Source of the DNA: Balaenoptera acutorostrata
Taxonomy: Eukaryota > Chordata > Mammalia > Artiodactyla > Balaenopteridae
NCBI RefSeq assembly: GCF_949987535.1
Contig: NW_026645862.1
Coordinates: 186,001-250,000 of the forward strand
Length of the DNA: 64,000 nt
Direction: 5' to 3'
A model generated the notes under the pieces. It made no database searches, had not been told where the DNA came from, and saw nothing but the letters and a program-made list of their open reading frames with translations. This document shows, piece after piece, positions 24,616 to 38,680 of this stretch (position 1 is the stretch's first letter; every line of letters begins with the position of its first letter). Made by a program: the position numbers and the translations under genes.

Positions 24616-26373
24616 TATTCAGGAAAAAACGCATACGCCCTTTTTGGCCAACCAAGCAACCTGGAAAGGCCAATCAGCGCTCCAAAGAAGTCTCGCTTCC
24701 CAGCGGGCAAAAGGGCCATGCGGAAAAAAGTGTCCAAACCAGAAATGCAGGACCGGCCATGGAGAAATGGGAGCCTTGCTACGCTGATGGGTGGGATGTA
24801 AATTGCCAACAGCCACTCTGGAGAAGTGTACGGTGTGTTCTGAAACATCTAAAAAACACAGCTTGGAGAGCATAGGGCACTTCCACTCATGGGCGTATAA
24901 ATTGGGAAAACTAAAAATCAGCAAGACACAGGCACCCCAAAGTTTAGGGCTGCTCTGTTGACAAGAACCCCCACTTCATTACACCTTAAATATCCTAGGA
25001 AAGAGAAAAATGGATAAAGAAGTTGGGGTCCTCATGTACAATGGAATATCACTCAGCCATGAAATCCACGTCATAAGGCTAGTAGCAGCACGATGAGTGG
25101 ATTTAGGTACGACGATTCTAAGTGAAATAAGTCACACAGAAAAGACACTTATCATAAGATATCACTTAGAGAGGGAATGTAAAAACCGCTACACTTGAAC
25201 TGAATTGCAAAACAGAACAGAGTCACACGTTTAGGAAACACACTATGGCTGCTGAACGGGAAAGGTGAGGTGGGGTGATGCATAAAACAAGGGTTTCAAA
25301 TTAGCTCCGATACCGTTCCATAAACCCAATATGTAAGAGACAAGACCTATTCCTTTTTCAGTGAACTGGACTCAACACCCCCTATTCACCGCACAAGAAT
25401 ATATCTGACTAGTAAGAATCTTCAAACCTATGTATTGATATCTCTCCGTAAGTGAGTCAAGGGGGTGTAAAGCGGCATAAACACAGCCGTGAAAAGCAGC
25501 TAAACCCCATTATAAAAATAAATTACTTTTCAAAACCCGTGAAACAAAGACAGTGAAAGAGAGAGAAATTCTTACAAAATTCGTTCAGGGGCTGTGATGC
25601 AACCTGGATTGACCATATCTAGACCCACAGCTGATTGAGACATAAGGGTGGACACTCTTGGGGCTGAGAGGTTCGGTGAGGTTGGGTGAGCCAACGCAGA
25701 CCCTTTCAAGTAATACTGCATGGTACCCATCCCATGGGTCCCAAATCTCCAGGTTCAAGGGCATCTTCCTACGTCGAAAACAGGCATAAGAAACCCAGAA
25801 GATGGTACACCGTGTGATCCGGAAAGGTTTCTAAAACGCACCTCATTTCTCATCTCCTTTGCTCGGGTTCGCCATTCCAGCCGATTTACTAGCCATCTCC
25901 CTCCTTGGAGAATCAGCACCTTTAACCTCCTGTTCCGTACAGGTTGCAATTTGTCCTGAGGATGAAGGGGAAGAGGGGGAACCAATGAGAGACTAGCTCT
26001 AGGTGTTGGGACAGGCACAGGTCACTCTATTTTCCCATCAGGAAGAAGAATTAAGCACAAGCTCAGCCTGCCCCCCAGAACCAGAAGAGGGCCTGAAGCA
26101 ATCCTGCGCTTTTGCGGCCAGCTCCCAAAAAAGCGAGTTGAAAAATGGAGCTCAGGGGCACTGCAATTCACAAACCTGCAGAGTTTTAAATGATACCTCT
26201 CGTCCACAAATATATTAAGGGAAGGCAACGAAGAGGCTTTGAAAGCAAGGCAGAATTGCAGGAAACAGATTTCAGGAGGTAGATTCGAATCGCCTTGAAA
26301 GCACATGAAAAGCGGCAAAACGTGGACAATGATGCCCTTGGCCAAAAAGGGCGTATGCGTTTTTTCCTGAATA
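24616..26373 (+). repeat. Satellite unit 15 (family A)
   Basis: 1,758 bp. 'ggcataagaaac' near 25,783 and 'gtgatccggaaagg' near 25,815 recur only in unit 18, three units (5,272 bp) downstream. Opening palindrome 24580-24651 perfect. Confidence 0.95.
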
Positions 26374-28130
26374 TATTCAGGAAAAAACGCATACGCCCTT
26401 TTTGGCCAACCAAGCAACCTGGAAAGGCCAATCAGCGCTCCAAAGAAGTCTCGCTTCCCAGCGGGCAAAAGGGCCATGCGGAAAAAAGTGTCCAAACCAG
26501 AAATGCAGGACCGGCCATGGAGAAATGGGAGCCTTGCTACGCTGATGGGTGGGATGTAAATTGCCAACAGCCACTCTGGAGAAGTGTACGGTGTGTTCTG
26601 AAACATCTAAAAAACACAGCTTGGAGAGCATAGGGCACTTCCACTCATGGGCGTATAAATTGGGAAAACTAAAAATCAGCAAGACACAGGCACCCCAAAG
26701 TTTAGGGCTGCTCTGTTGACAAGAACCCCCACTTCATTACACCTTAAATATCCTAGGAAAGAGAAAAATGGATAAAGAAGTGGTGGTCCTCATGTACAAT
26801 GGAATATCACTCAGCCATGAAATCCACGTCATAAGGCTAGTAGCAGCACGATGAGTGGATTTAGGTACGACGATTCTAAGTGAAATAAGTCACACAGAAA
26901 GACACTTATCATAAGATATCACTTAGAGAGGGAATGTAAAAACCGCTACACTTGAACTGAATTGCAAAACAGAACAGAGTCACACGTTTAGGAAACACAC
27001 TATGGCTGCTGAACGGGAAAGGTGAGGTGGGGTGATGCATAAAACAAGGGTTTCAAATTAGCTCCGATACCGTTCCATAAACCCAATATGTAAGAGACAA
27101 GACCTATTCCTTTTTCAGTGAACTGGACTCAACACCACCTATTCACCGCACAAGAATATATCTGACTAGTAAGAATCTTCAAACCTATGTATTGATATCT
27201 CTCCGTAAGTGAGTCAAGGGGGTGTAAAGCGGCATAAACACAGCCGTGAAAAGCAGCTAAACCCCAATATAAAAATAAATTACTTTTCAAAACCCGTGAA
27301 ACAAAGACAGTGAAAGAGAGAGAAATTCTTACAAAATTCGTTCAGCGGCTGTGATGCAACCTGGATTGACCATATCTAGACCCACAGCTGATTGAGACAT
27401 AAGGGTGGACACTCTTGGGGCTGAGAGGTTCGGTGAGGTTGGGTGAGCCAACGCAGACCCTTTCAAGTAATACTGCATGGTACCCATCCCATGGGTCCCA
27501 AATCTCCAGGTTCAAGGGCATCTTCCTACGTCGAAAACAGGCATGAGAAACCCAGAAGATGGTACACCGTGTGATCGGGAAAGGTTTCTAAAACGCACCT
27601 CATTTCTCATCTCCTTTGCTCGGGTTCGCCATTCCAGCCGATTTACTAGCCATCTCCCTCCTTGGAGAATCAGCACCTTTAACCTCCTGTTCCGTACAGG
27701 TTGCAATTTGTCCTGAGGATGAAGGGGAAGAGGGGGAACCAAAGAGAGACTAGCTCTAGGTGTTGGGACAGGCACAGGTCACTCTATTTTCCCATCAGGA
27801 AGAAGAATTAAGCACAAGCTCAGCCTGCCCCCCAGAACCAGAAGAGGGCCTGAAGCAATCCTGCGCTTTTGCGGCCAGCTCCCAAAAAAGCGAGTTGAAA
27901 AATGGAGCTCAGGGGCACTGCAATTCACAAACCTGCAGAGTTTTAAATGATACCTCTCGTCCACAAATATATTAAGGGAAGGCAACGAAGAGGCTTTGAA
28001 AGCAAGGCAGAATTGCAGGAAACAGATTTCAGGAGGTAGATTCGAATCGCCTTGAAAGCACATGAAAAGCGGCAAAACGTGGACAATGATGCCCTTGGCC
28101 AAAAAGGGCGTATGCGTTTTTTCCTGAATA
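26374..28130 (+). repeat. Satellite unit 16 (family A)
   Basis: 1,757 bp (one A lost in 'cagaaagacac' near 26,895). 'agaagtggtggtcc' near 26,776. Private 'acaccacctattc' near 27,132 and 'ttcagcggctg' near 27,342. 'accaaagagag' near 27,738 recurs in units 20 and 22. Opening palindrome 26338-26409 perfect. Confidence 0.95.
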
Positions 28131-29886
28131 TATTCAGGAAAAAACGCATACGCCCTTTTTGGCCAACCAAGCAACCTGGAAAGGCCAATCAGCGCTCCAA
28201 AGAAGTCTCGCTTCCCAGCGGGCAAAAGGGCCATGCGGAAAAAAGTGTCCAAACCAGAAATGCAGGACCGGCCATGGAGAAATGGGAGCCTTGCTACGCT
28301 GATGGGTGGGATGTAAATTGCCAACAGCCACTCTGGAGAAGTGTACGGTGTGTTCTGAAACATCTAAAAAACACAGCTTGGAGAGCATAGGGCACTTCCA
28401 CTCATGGGCGTATAAATTGGGAAAACTAAAAATCAGCAAGACACAGGCACCCCAAAGTTTAGGGCTGCTCTGTGGACAAGAACCCCCACTTCATTACACC
28501 TTAAATATCCTAGGAAAGAGAAAAATGGATAAAGAAGTGGTGGTCCTCATGTACAATGGAATATCACTCAGCCATGAAATCCACGTCATAAGGCTAGTAG
28601 CAGCACGATGAGTGGATTTAGGTACGACGATTCTAAGTGAAATAAGTCACACAGAAAAGACACTTATCATAAGATATCACTTAGAGGCGGAATGTAAAAA
28701 CCGCTACACTTGAACTGCATTGCAAAACAGAACAGAGTCACACGTTTAGGAAACACACTATGGCTGCTGAACTGGAAAGGTGAGGTGGGGTGATGCATAA
28801 AACAAGGGTTTCAAATTAGCTCCGATACCGTTCCATAAACCCAATATGTAAGAGACAAGACCTATTCCTTTTTCAGTGAACTGGACTCAACACCCCCTAT
28901 TCACCGCAGAAGAATATATCTGACTAGTAAGAATCTTCAAACCTATGTATTGATATCTCTCTGTAAGTGAGTCAAGGGGGTGTAAAGCGGCATAAACACA
29001 GCCGTGAAAAGCAGCTAAACCCCATTATAAAAATAAATTACTTTTCAAAACCCGTGAAACAAAGACAGTGAAAGAGAGAGAAATTCTTACAAAATTCGTT
29101 CAGGGGCTGTGATGCAACCTGGATTGACCATATCTAGACCCACAGCTGATTGAGACATAAGGGTGGACACTCTTGGGGCTGAGAGGTTCGGTGAGGTTGG
29201 GTGAGCCAACGCAGACCCTTTCAAGTAATACTGCATGGTACCCATCCCATGGGTCCCAAATCTCCAGGTTCAAGGGCATCTTCCTACGTCGAAAACATGC
29301 ATGAGAAACCCAGAAGATGGTACACCGTGTGATCGGGAAAGGTTTCTAAAACGCACCTCATTTCTCATCTCCTTTGCTCGGGTTCGCCATTCCAGCCGAT
29401 TTACTAGCCATCTCCCTCCTTGGAGAATCAGCACCTTTAACCTCCTGTTCCGTACAGGTTGCAATTTGTCCTGAGGATGAAGGGGAAGAGGGGGAACCAA
29501 TGAGAGACTAGCTCTAGGTGTTGGGACAGGCACAGGTCACTCTATTTTCCCATCAGGAAGAAGAATTAAGCACAAGCTCAGCCTGCCCCCCAGAACCAGA
29601 AGAGGGCCTGAAGCAACCCTGCACTTTTGCGGCCAGCTCCCAAAAAAGCGACTGGAAAATGGAGCTCAGGGGCACTGCAATTCACAAACCTGCAGAGTTT
29701 TAAATGATACCTCTCGTCCACAAATAGATTGAGGGAAGGCAACGAAGAGGCTTTGAAAGCAAGGCAGAATTGCAGGAAACAGATTTCAGGAGTAGATTCG
29801 AATCGCCTTGAAAGCACATGAAAAGCGGCAAAACGTGGACAATGATGCCCTTGGCCAAAAAGGGCGTATGCGTTTTTTCCTGAATA
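28131..29886 (+). repeat. Satellite unit 17 (family A, switching towards B near its end)
   Basis: 1,756 bp, the shortest unit. Private 'agaggcggaatg' near 28,683 and 'gaactggaaagg' near 28,768. B-type 'aaacatgcatgag' near 29,293, then B-type 'gcacttttgcgg' (29,622), 'gcgactggaaaa' and 'atagattgaggg', plus a 1-bp loss in 'caggagtagattcg' near 29,787 that only unit 23 shares. 'gttttaaatgatacc' (near 29,697) is still A-type. Opening palindrome 28095-28166 perfect. Confidence 0.95.
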
Positions 29887-31645
29887 TATTCAGGAAAAAA
29901 CGCATACGCCCTTTTTGGCCAACCAAGCCACCTGGAAAGGCAAATCAGCGCTCCAAAGAAGTCTCGCTTCCCAGCGGGCAAAAGGGCCATGCGGAAAAAA
30001 GTGTCCAAACCAGAAATGCAGGACCGGTCATGGAGAAATGGGAGCCTTGCTACGCTGATGGGCGGGATGTAAATTGCCAACAGCCACTCTGGAGAAGTGT
30101 ACGGTGTGTCCTGAAACATCTAAAAAACACAGCTTGGAGAGCATAGGGCACTTCCACTCATGGGCATATAAATTGGGAAAACTAAAAATCAGCAAGACAC
30201 AGGCACCCCAAAGTTTAGGGCTGCTCTGTTGACAAGAACCCCCACTTCCTTACACCTTAAATATCCTAGGAAAGAGAAAAGTGGATAAAGAAGTTGTGGT
30301 CCTCATGTACAATGGAATATCACTCAGCCATGAAATCAACGTCATAAGGCTAGTAGCAGCACGATGAGTGGATTTAGGTACGACGATTCTAAGTGAAATA
30401 AGTCACACAGAAAAAGACATTTATCATAAGAAATCACTTATAGAGGGAATGTAAAAACCGCTACACATGAACTGAATTACAAAACAGAACAGAGTCACAC
30501 GTTCAGAAAACAAACTATGGCTGCTGAACGGGAAAGGTGAGGTGGGGTGATGCATAAAACAGGGGTTTCAAATTAGCTCAGATACCGTTCCATAAACCCA
30601 ATATGTAGTAGACAAGACCTACTCCTTGCTCAGTGAACTGGACTCATCACCCCCTATTCACCGCACAAGAATATATCTGACTAGTAAGAATCTTCAAACC
30701 TGTGTATGGATATCTCTCCGTTAATGAGTCAAGGGGGTGTAAAGCGGCATAAACACAGCCGTGAAAAGCAGCTAAACCCCAATATAAAAATAAATTACTT
30801 TTCAAAACCCGTGAAACAAAGACAGTGAAAGAGAGAGAAATTCTTACAAAATTCGTTCAGGGGCTGTGATGCAACCTGGATTGACCATATCTAGACCCAC
30901 AGCTGATTGAGACATAAGGGTGGACACTCTTGGGGCTGAGAGGTTCGGTGAGGTTGGGTGAGCCAACGCAGACCCTTTCAAGTAATACTGCATGGTACCC
31001 ATCCCATGGGTCCCAAATCTCCAGGTTCAAGGGCATCTTCCTACGTCGAAAACAGGCATAAGAAACCCAGAAGATGGTACACCGTGTGATCCGGAAAGGT
31101 TTCTAAAACGCACCTCATTTCTCATCTCCTTTGCTCGGGTTCGCCATTCCAGCCGATTTACTAGCCATCTCCCTCCTTGGAGAATCAGCACCTTTAACCT
31201 CCTGTTCCGTACAGGTTGCAATTTGTCCTGAGGATGAAGGGGAAGAGGGGGAACCAATGAGAGACTAGCTCTAGGTGTTGGGACAGGCACAGGTCACTCT
31301 ATTTTCCCATCAGGAAGAAGAATTAAGCACAAGCTCAGCCTGCCCCCCAGAACCAGAAGAGGGCCTGAAGCAATCCTGCGCTTTTGCGGCCAGCTCCCAA
31401 AAAAGCGAGTTGAAAAATGGAGCTCAGGGGCACTGCAATTCACAAACCTGCAGAGTTTTAAATGATACCTCTCGTCCACAAATATATTAAGGGAAGGCAA
31501 CGAAGAGGCTTTGAAAGCAAGGCAGAATTGCAGGAAACAGATTTCAGGAGGTAGATTCGAATCGCCTTGAAAGCACATGAAAAGCGGCAAAACGTGGACA
31601 ATGATGCCCTTGGCCAAAAAGGGCGTATGCGTTTTTTCCTGAATA
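29887..31645 (+). repeat. Satellite unit 18 (B-type first half, A-type second half)
   Basis: 1,759 bp. Bases up to about 30,700 are B-type and match unit 24 in private variants: 'cacttccttacacc' (30,242), 'aaaacaggggtttc' (30,556) and 'ctcatcaccccc' (30,642). After about 30,715 the unit is A-type, with unit 15's 'ggcataagaaac' and 'gtgatccggaaagg'. Opening palindrome 29851-29922 perfect. Confidence 0.95.
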
Positions 31646-33403
31646 TATTCAGGAAAAAACGCATACGCCCTTTTTGGCCAACCAAGCAACCTGGAAAGGC
31701 CAATCAGCGCTCCAAAGAAGTCTCGCTTCCCAGCGGGCAAAAGGGCCATGCGGAAAAAAGTGTCCAAACCAGAAATGCAGGACCGGCCATGGAGAAATGG
31801 GAGCCTTGCTACGCTGATGGGTGGGATGTAAATTGCCAACAGCCACTCTGGAGAAGTGTACGGTGTGTTCTGAAACATCTAAAAAACACAGCTTGGAGAG
31901 CATAGGGCACTTCCACTCATGGGCGTATAAATTGGGAAAACTAAAAATCAGCAAGACACAGGCACCCCAAAGTTTAGGGCTGCTCTGTTGACAAGAACCC
32001 CCACTTCATTACACCTTAAATATCCTAGGAAAGAGAAAAATGGATAAAGAAGTGGTGGTCCTCATGTACAATGGAATATCACTCAGCCATGAAATCCACG
32101 TCATAAGGCTAGTAGCAGCACGATGAGTGGATTTAGGTACGACGATTCTAAGTGAAATAAGTCACACAGAAAAGACACTTATCATAAGATATCACTTAGA
32201 GAGGGAATGTAAAAACCGCTACACTTGAACTGAATTGCAAAACAGAACAGAGTCACACGTTTAGGAAACACACTATGGCTGCTGAACGGGAAAGGTGAGG
32301 TGGGGTGATGCATAAAACAAGGGTTTCAAATTAGCTCCGATACCGTTCCATAAACCCAATATGTAAGAGACAAGACCTATTCCTTTTTCAGTGAACTGGA
32401 CTCAACACCCCCTATTCACCGCACAAGAATATATCTGACTAGTAAGAATCTTCAAACCTATGTATTGATATCTCTCTGTAAGTGAGTCAAGGGGGTGTAA
32501 AGCGGCATAAACACAGCCGTGAAAAGCAGCTAAACCCCATTATAAAACTAAATTACTTTTCAAAACCCGTGAAACAAAGACAGTGAAAGAGAGAGAAATT
32601 CTTACAAAATTCGTTCAGGGGCTGTGATGCAACCTGGATTGACCATATCTAGACCCACAGCTGATTGAGACATAAGGGTGGACACTCTTGGGGCTGAGAG
32701 GTTCGGTGAGGTTGGGTGAGCCAACGCAGACCCTTTCAAGTAATACTGCATGGTACCCATCCCATGGGTCCCAAATCTCCAGGTTCAAGGGCATCTTCCT
32801 ACGTCGAAAACAGGCATGAGAAACCCAGAAGATGGTACACCGTGTGATCGGGAAAGGTTTCTAAAACGCACCTCATTTCTCATCTCCTTTGCTCAGGTTC
32901 GCCATTCCAGCCGATTTACTAGCCGTCTCCCTCCTTGGAGAATCAGCACCTTTAACCTCCTGTTCCATACAGGTTGCAATTTGTCCTGAGGATGAACGGG
33001 AAGAGGGGGAACCAATGAGAGACTAGCTCTAGGTGTTGGGACAGGCACAGGTCACTCTATTTTCCCATCAGGAAGAAGAATTAAGCACAAGCTCAGCCTG
33101 CCTCCCAGAACCAGAAGACGGCCTGAAGCAATCCTGCTCTTTTGCGGCCAGCTCCCAAAAAAGCAAGTTGAAAAATGGAGCTCAGGGGCACTGCAATTCA
33201 CAACCCTGCACAGTTTTAAATGATACCTCTCGTCCACAAATATATTAAGGGAAGGCAACGAAGAGGCTTTGAAAGCAAGGCAGAATTGCAGGAAACAGAT
33301 TTCAGGAGGTAGATTCGAATCGCCTTGAAAGCACATGAAAAGCGGCAAAACGTGGACAATGATGCCCTTGGCCAAAAAGGGCGTATGCGTTTTTTCCTGA
33401 ATA
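31646..33403 (+). repeat. Satellite unit 19 (family A)
   Basis: 1,758 bp. Unusually many private changes in the non-L1 block: 'gctcaggttcgcc' (32,890), 'ttccatacagg' (32,963), 'gcctcccagaacc' (33,100), 'agaagacggcc' and 'cacaaccctgc'. Opening palindrome 31610-31681 perfect. Confidence 0.95.
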
Positions 33404-35162
33404 TATTCAGGAAAAAACGCATACGCCCTTTTTGGCCAACCAAGCCACCTGGAAAGGCCAATCAGCGCTCCAAAGAAGTCTCGCTTCCCAGCGGGCAAAA
33501 GGGCCATGCGGAAAAAAGTGTCCAAACCAGAAATGCAGGACCGGCCATGGAGAAATGGGAGCCTTGCTACGCTGATGGGTGGGATGTAAATTGCCAACAG
33601 CCACTCTGGAGAAGTGTACGGTGTGTTCTGAAACATCTAAAAAACACAGCTTGGAGAGCATAGGGCACTTCCACTCATGGGCGTATAAATTGGGAAAACT
33701 AAAAATCAGCAAGACACAGGCACCCCAAAGTTTAGGGCTGCTCTGTTGACAAGAACCCCCACTTCATTACACCTTAAATATCCTAGGAAAGAGAAAAATG
33801 GATAAAGAAGTGGTGGTCCTCATGTACAATGGAATATCACTCAGCCATGAAATCAACGTCATAAGGCTAGTAGCAGCACGATGAGTGGATTTAGGTACGA
33901 CGATTCTAAGTGAAATAAGTCACACAGAAAAAGACACTTATCATAACATATCACTTAGAGAGGGAATGTAAAAACCGCTACACTTGAACTGAATTACAAA
34001 ACAGAACAGAGTCAGACGTTTAGAAAACGCACTATGGCTGCTGAACGGGCAAGGTGAGGTGGGGTGATGCATAAAACAAGGGTTTCAAATTAGCTCCGAT
34101 ACCGTTCCATAAACCCAATATGTAAGAGACAAGACCTATTCCTTTTTCAGTGAACTGGACTCAACACCCCCTATTCACCGCACAAGAATATATCTGACTA
34201 GTAAGAATCTTCAAACCTATGTATTGATATCTCTCCGTAAGTGAGTCAAGGGTGTGTAAAGCGGCATAAACACAGCCGTGAAAAGCAGCTAAACCCCATT
34301 ATAAAAATAAATTACTTTTCAAAACCCGTGAAACAAAGACAGTGAAAGAGAGAGAAATTCTTACAAAATTCGTTCAGGGGCTGTGATGCAACCTGGATTG
34401 ACCATATCTAGACCCACAGCTGATTGAGACATAAGGGTGGACACTCTTGGGGCTGAGAGGTTCGGTGAGGTTGGGTGAGCCAACGCAGACCCTTTCAAGT
34501 AATACTGCATGGTACCCATCCCATGGGTCCCAAATCTCCAGGTTCAAGGGCATCTTCCTACGTCGAAAACAGGCATGGGAAACCCAGAAGATGGTACACC
34601 GTGTGATCGGGAAAGGTTTCTAAAACGCACCTCATTTCTCATCTCCTTTGCTCGGGTTCGCCATTCCAGCCGATTTACTAGCCATCTCCCTCCTTGGAGA
34701 ATCAGCACCTTTAACCTCCTGTTCCGTACAGGTTGCAATTTGTCCTGAGGATGAAGGGGAAGAGGGGGAACCAAAGAGAGACTAGCTCTAGGTGTTGGGA
34801 CAGGCACAGGTCACTCTATTTTCCCATCAGGAAGAAGAATTAAGCACAAGCTCAGCCTGCCCCCCAGAACCAGAAGAGGGCCTGAAGCAATCCTGCGCTT
34901 TGGCGGCCATCTCCCAAAAAAGCAAGTTGAAAAATGGAGCTCAGGGGCACTGCAATTCACAAACCTGCAGAGTTTTAAATGATACCTCTCGTCCACAAAT
35001 ATATTAAGGGAAGGCAACGAAGAGGCTTTGAAAGCAAGGCAGAATTGCAGGAAACAGATTTCAGGAGGTAGATTCGAATCGCCTTGAAAGCACATGAAAA
35101 GCGGCAAAACGTGGACAATGATGCCCTTGGCCAAAAAGGGCGTATGCGTTTTTTCCTGAATA
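33404..35162 (+). repeat. Satellite unit 20 (family A)
   Basis: 1,759 bp. Private cluster near 33,950-34,050 ('cataacatatcac', 'gtcagacg', 'aaaacgcac', 'cgggcaagg') and 'agggtgtgtaaag' near 34,249. 'aggcatgggaaac' near 34,571 and 'accaaagagag' near 34,770 recur in unit 22. Opening palindrome 33368-33439 perfect. Confidence 0.95.
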
Positions 35163-36920
35163 TATTCAGGAAAAAACGCATACGCCCTTTTTGGCCAACC
35201 AAGCCACCTGGAAAGGCCAATCAGCGCTCCAAAGAAGTCTCGCTTCCCAGCGGGCAAAAGGGCCATGCGGAAAAAAGTGTCCAAACCAGAAATGCAGGAC
35301 CGGCCATGGAGAAATGGGAGCCTTGCTACGCTGATGGGTGGGATGTAAATTGCCAACAGCCACTCTGGAGAAGTGTACGGTGTGTTCTGAAACATCTAAA
35401 AAACACAGCTTGGAGAGCATAGGGCACTTCCACTCATGGGCGTATAAATTGGGAAAACTAAAAATCAGCAAGACACAGGCACCCCAAAGTTTAGGGCTGC
35501 TCTGTTGACAAGAACCCCCACTTCATTACACCTTAAATATCCTAGGAAAGAGAAAAATGGATAAAGAAGTTGGGGTCCTCATGTACAATGGAATATCACT
35601 CAGCCATGAAATCCACGTCATAAGGCTAGTAGCAGCACGATGAGTGGGTTTAGGTACGACGATTCTAAGTGAAATAAGTCACACAGAAAAGACACTTATC
35701 ATAAGATATCACTTAGAGAGGGAATGTAAAAACCGCTACACTTGAACTGAATTGCAAAACAGAACAGAGTCACACGTTTAGGAAACACACTATGGCTGCT
35801 GAACGGGAAAGGTGAGGTGGGGTGATGCATAAAACAAGGGTTTCAAATTAGCTCCGATACCGTTCCATAAACCCAATATGTAAGAGACAAGACCTATTCC
35901 TTTTTCAGTGAACTGGACTCAACACCCCCTATTCACCGCACAAGAATATATCTGACTAGTAAGAATCTTCAAACCTATGTATTGATATCTCTCCGTAAGT
36001 GAGTCAAGGGGGTGTAAAGCGGCATAAACACAGCCGTGAAAAGCAGCTAAACCCCATTATAAAAATAAATTACTTTTCAAAACCCGTGAAACAAAGACAG
36101 TGAAAGAGAGAGAAATTCTTACAAAATTCGTTCAGGGGCTGTGATGCAACCTGGATTGACCATATCTAGACCCACAGCTGATTGAGACATAAGGGTGGAC
36201 ACTCTTGGGGCTGAGAGGTTCGGTGAGGTTGGGTGAGCCAACGCAGACCCTTTCAAGTAATACTGCATGGTACCCATCCCATGGGTCCCAAATCTCCAGG
36301 TTCAAGGGCATCTTCCTACGTCGAAAACAGGCATGAGAAACCCAGAAGATGGTACACCGTGTGATCGGGAAAGGTTTCTAAAACGCACCTCATTTCTCAT
36401 CTCCTTTGCTCGGGTTCGCCATTCCAGCCGATTTACTAGCCGTCTCCCTCCTTGGAGAATCAGCAACTTTAACCTCCTGTTCCGTACAGGTTGCAATTTG
36501 TCCTGAGGATGAACGGGAAGAGGGGGAACCAATGAGAGACTAGCTCTAGGTGTTGGGACAGGCACAGGTCACTCTATTTTCCCATCAGGAAGAAGAATTA
36601 AGCACAAGCTCAGCCTGCCCCCCAGAACCAGAAGAGGGCCTGAAGCAATCCTGCGCTTTTGCGGCCAGCTCCCAAAAAAGCGAGTTGAAAAATGGAGCTC
36701 AGGGGCACTGCAATTCACAAACCTGCACAGTTTTAAATGATACCTCTCGTCCACAAATATACTAAGGGAAGGCAACGAAGAGGCTTTGAAAGCAAGGCAG
36801 AATTGCAGGAAACAGATTTCAGGAGGTAGATTCGAATCGCCTTGAAAGCACATGAAAAGCGGCAAAACGTGGACAATGATGCCCTTGGCCAAAAAGGGCG
36901 TATGCGTTTTTTCCTGAATA
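35163..36920 (+). repeat. Satellite unit 21 (family A)
   Basis: 1,758 bp. 'gagtgggtttagg' near 35,642 recurs in unit 23, two units on. Private 'cagcaacttt' near 36,461. Opening palindrome 35127-35198 perfect. Confidence 0.95.
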
Positions 36921-38680
36921 TATTCAGGAAAAAACGCATACGCCCTTTTTGGCCAACCAAGCAACCTGGAAAGGCCAATCAGCGCTCCAAAGAAGTCTCG
37001 CTTCCCAGCGGGCAAAAGGGCCATGCGGAAAAAAGTGTCCAAACCAGAAATGCAGGACCGGCCATGGAGAAATGGGAGCCTTGCTACGCTGATGGGTGGG
37101 ATGTAAATTGCCAACAGCCACTCTGGAGAAGTGTACGGTGTGTTCTGAAACATCTAAAAAACACAGCTTGGAGAGCATAGGGCACTTCCACTCATGGGCG
37201 TATAAATTGGGAAAACTAAAAATCAGCAAGACACAGGCACCCCAAAGTTTAGGGCTGCTCTGTTGACAAGAACCCCCACTTCATTACACCTTAAATATCC
37301 TAGGAAAGAGAAAAATGGATAAAGAAGTTGGGGTCCTCATGTACAATGGAATATCACTCAGCCATGAAATCCACGTCATAAGGCTAGTAGCAGCACGATG
37401 AGTGGATTTAGGTACGAAGATTCTAAGTGAAATAAGTCACACAGAAAAAGACACTTATCATAAGATATCACTTAGAGAGGGAATGTAAAAAACCGCTACA
37501 CTTGAACTGAATTGCAAAACAGAACAGAGTCACACGTTTAGGAAACACACTATGGCTGCTGAACGGGAAAGGTGAGGTGGGGTGATGCATAAAACAAGGG
37601 TTTCAAATTAGCTCCGATACCGTTCCATAAACCCAATATGTAAGAGACAAGACCTATTCCTTTTTCAGTGAACTGGACTCAACACCCCCTATTCACCGCA
37701 CAAGAATATATCTGACTAGTAAGAATCTTCAAACCTATGTATTGATATCTCTCCGTAAGTGAGTCAAGGGGGTGTAAAGCGGCATAAACACAGCCGTGAA
37801 AAGCAGCTAAACCCCAATATAAAAATAAATTACTTTTCAAAACCCGTGAAACAAAGACAGTGAAAGAGAGAGAAATTCTTACAAAATTCGTTCAGGGGCT
37901 GTGATGCAACCTGGATTGACCATATCTAGACCCACAGCTGATTGAGACATAAGGGTGGACACTCTTGGGGCTGAGAGGTTCGGTGAGGTTGGGTGAGCCA
38001 ACGCAGACCCTTTCAAGTAATACTGCATGGTACCCATCCCATGGGTCCCAAATCTCCAGGTTCAAGGGCATCTTCCTACGTCGAATACAGGCATGGGAAA
38101 CCCAGAAGATGGTACACCGTGTGATCGGGAAAGGTTTCTAAAACGCACCTCATTTCTCATCTCCTTTGCTCGGGTTCGCCATTCCAGCCGATTTACTAGC
38201 CATCTCCCTCCTTGGAGAATCAGCACCTTTAACCTCCTGTTCCGTACAGGTTGCAATTTGTCCTGAGGATGAAGGGGAAGAGGGGGAACCAAAGAGAGAC
38301 TAGCTCTAGGTGTTGGGACAGGCACAGGTCACTCTATTTTCCCATCAGGAAGAAGAATTAAGCACAAGCTCAGCCTGCCCCCCAGAACCAGAAGAGGGCC
38401 TGAAGCAATCCTGCGCTTTGGCGGCCATCTCCCAAAAAAGCAAGTTGAAAAATGGAGCTCAGGGGCACTGCAATTCACAAACCTGCAGAGTTTTAAATGA
38501 TACCTCTCGTCCACAAATATATTAAGGGAAGGCAACGAAGAGGCTTTGAAAGCAAGGCAGAATTGCAGGAAACAGATTTCAGGAGGTAGATTCGAATCGC
38601 CTTGAAAGCACATGAAAAGCGGCAAAACGTGGACAATGATGCCCTTGGCCAAAAAGGGCGTATGCGTTTTTTCCTGAATA
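36921..38680 (+). repeat. Satellite unit 22 (family A; partial copy of unit 20)
   Basis: 1,760 bp: extra A in 'cagaaaaagacac' and another in 'gtaaaaaaccgc' near 37,486. Repeats unit 20's 'aggcatgggaaac' (38,089), 'accaaagagag' and 'tggcggccatctccc'. Private 'gaatacagg' near 38,083. Opening palindrome 36885-36956 perfect. Confidence 0.95.
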
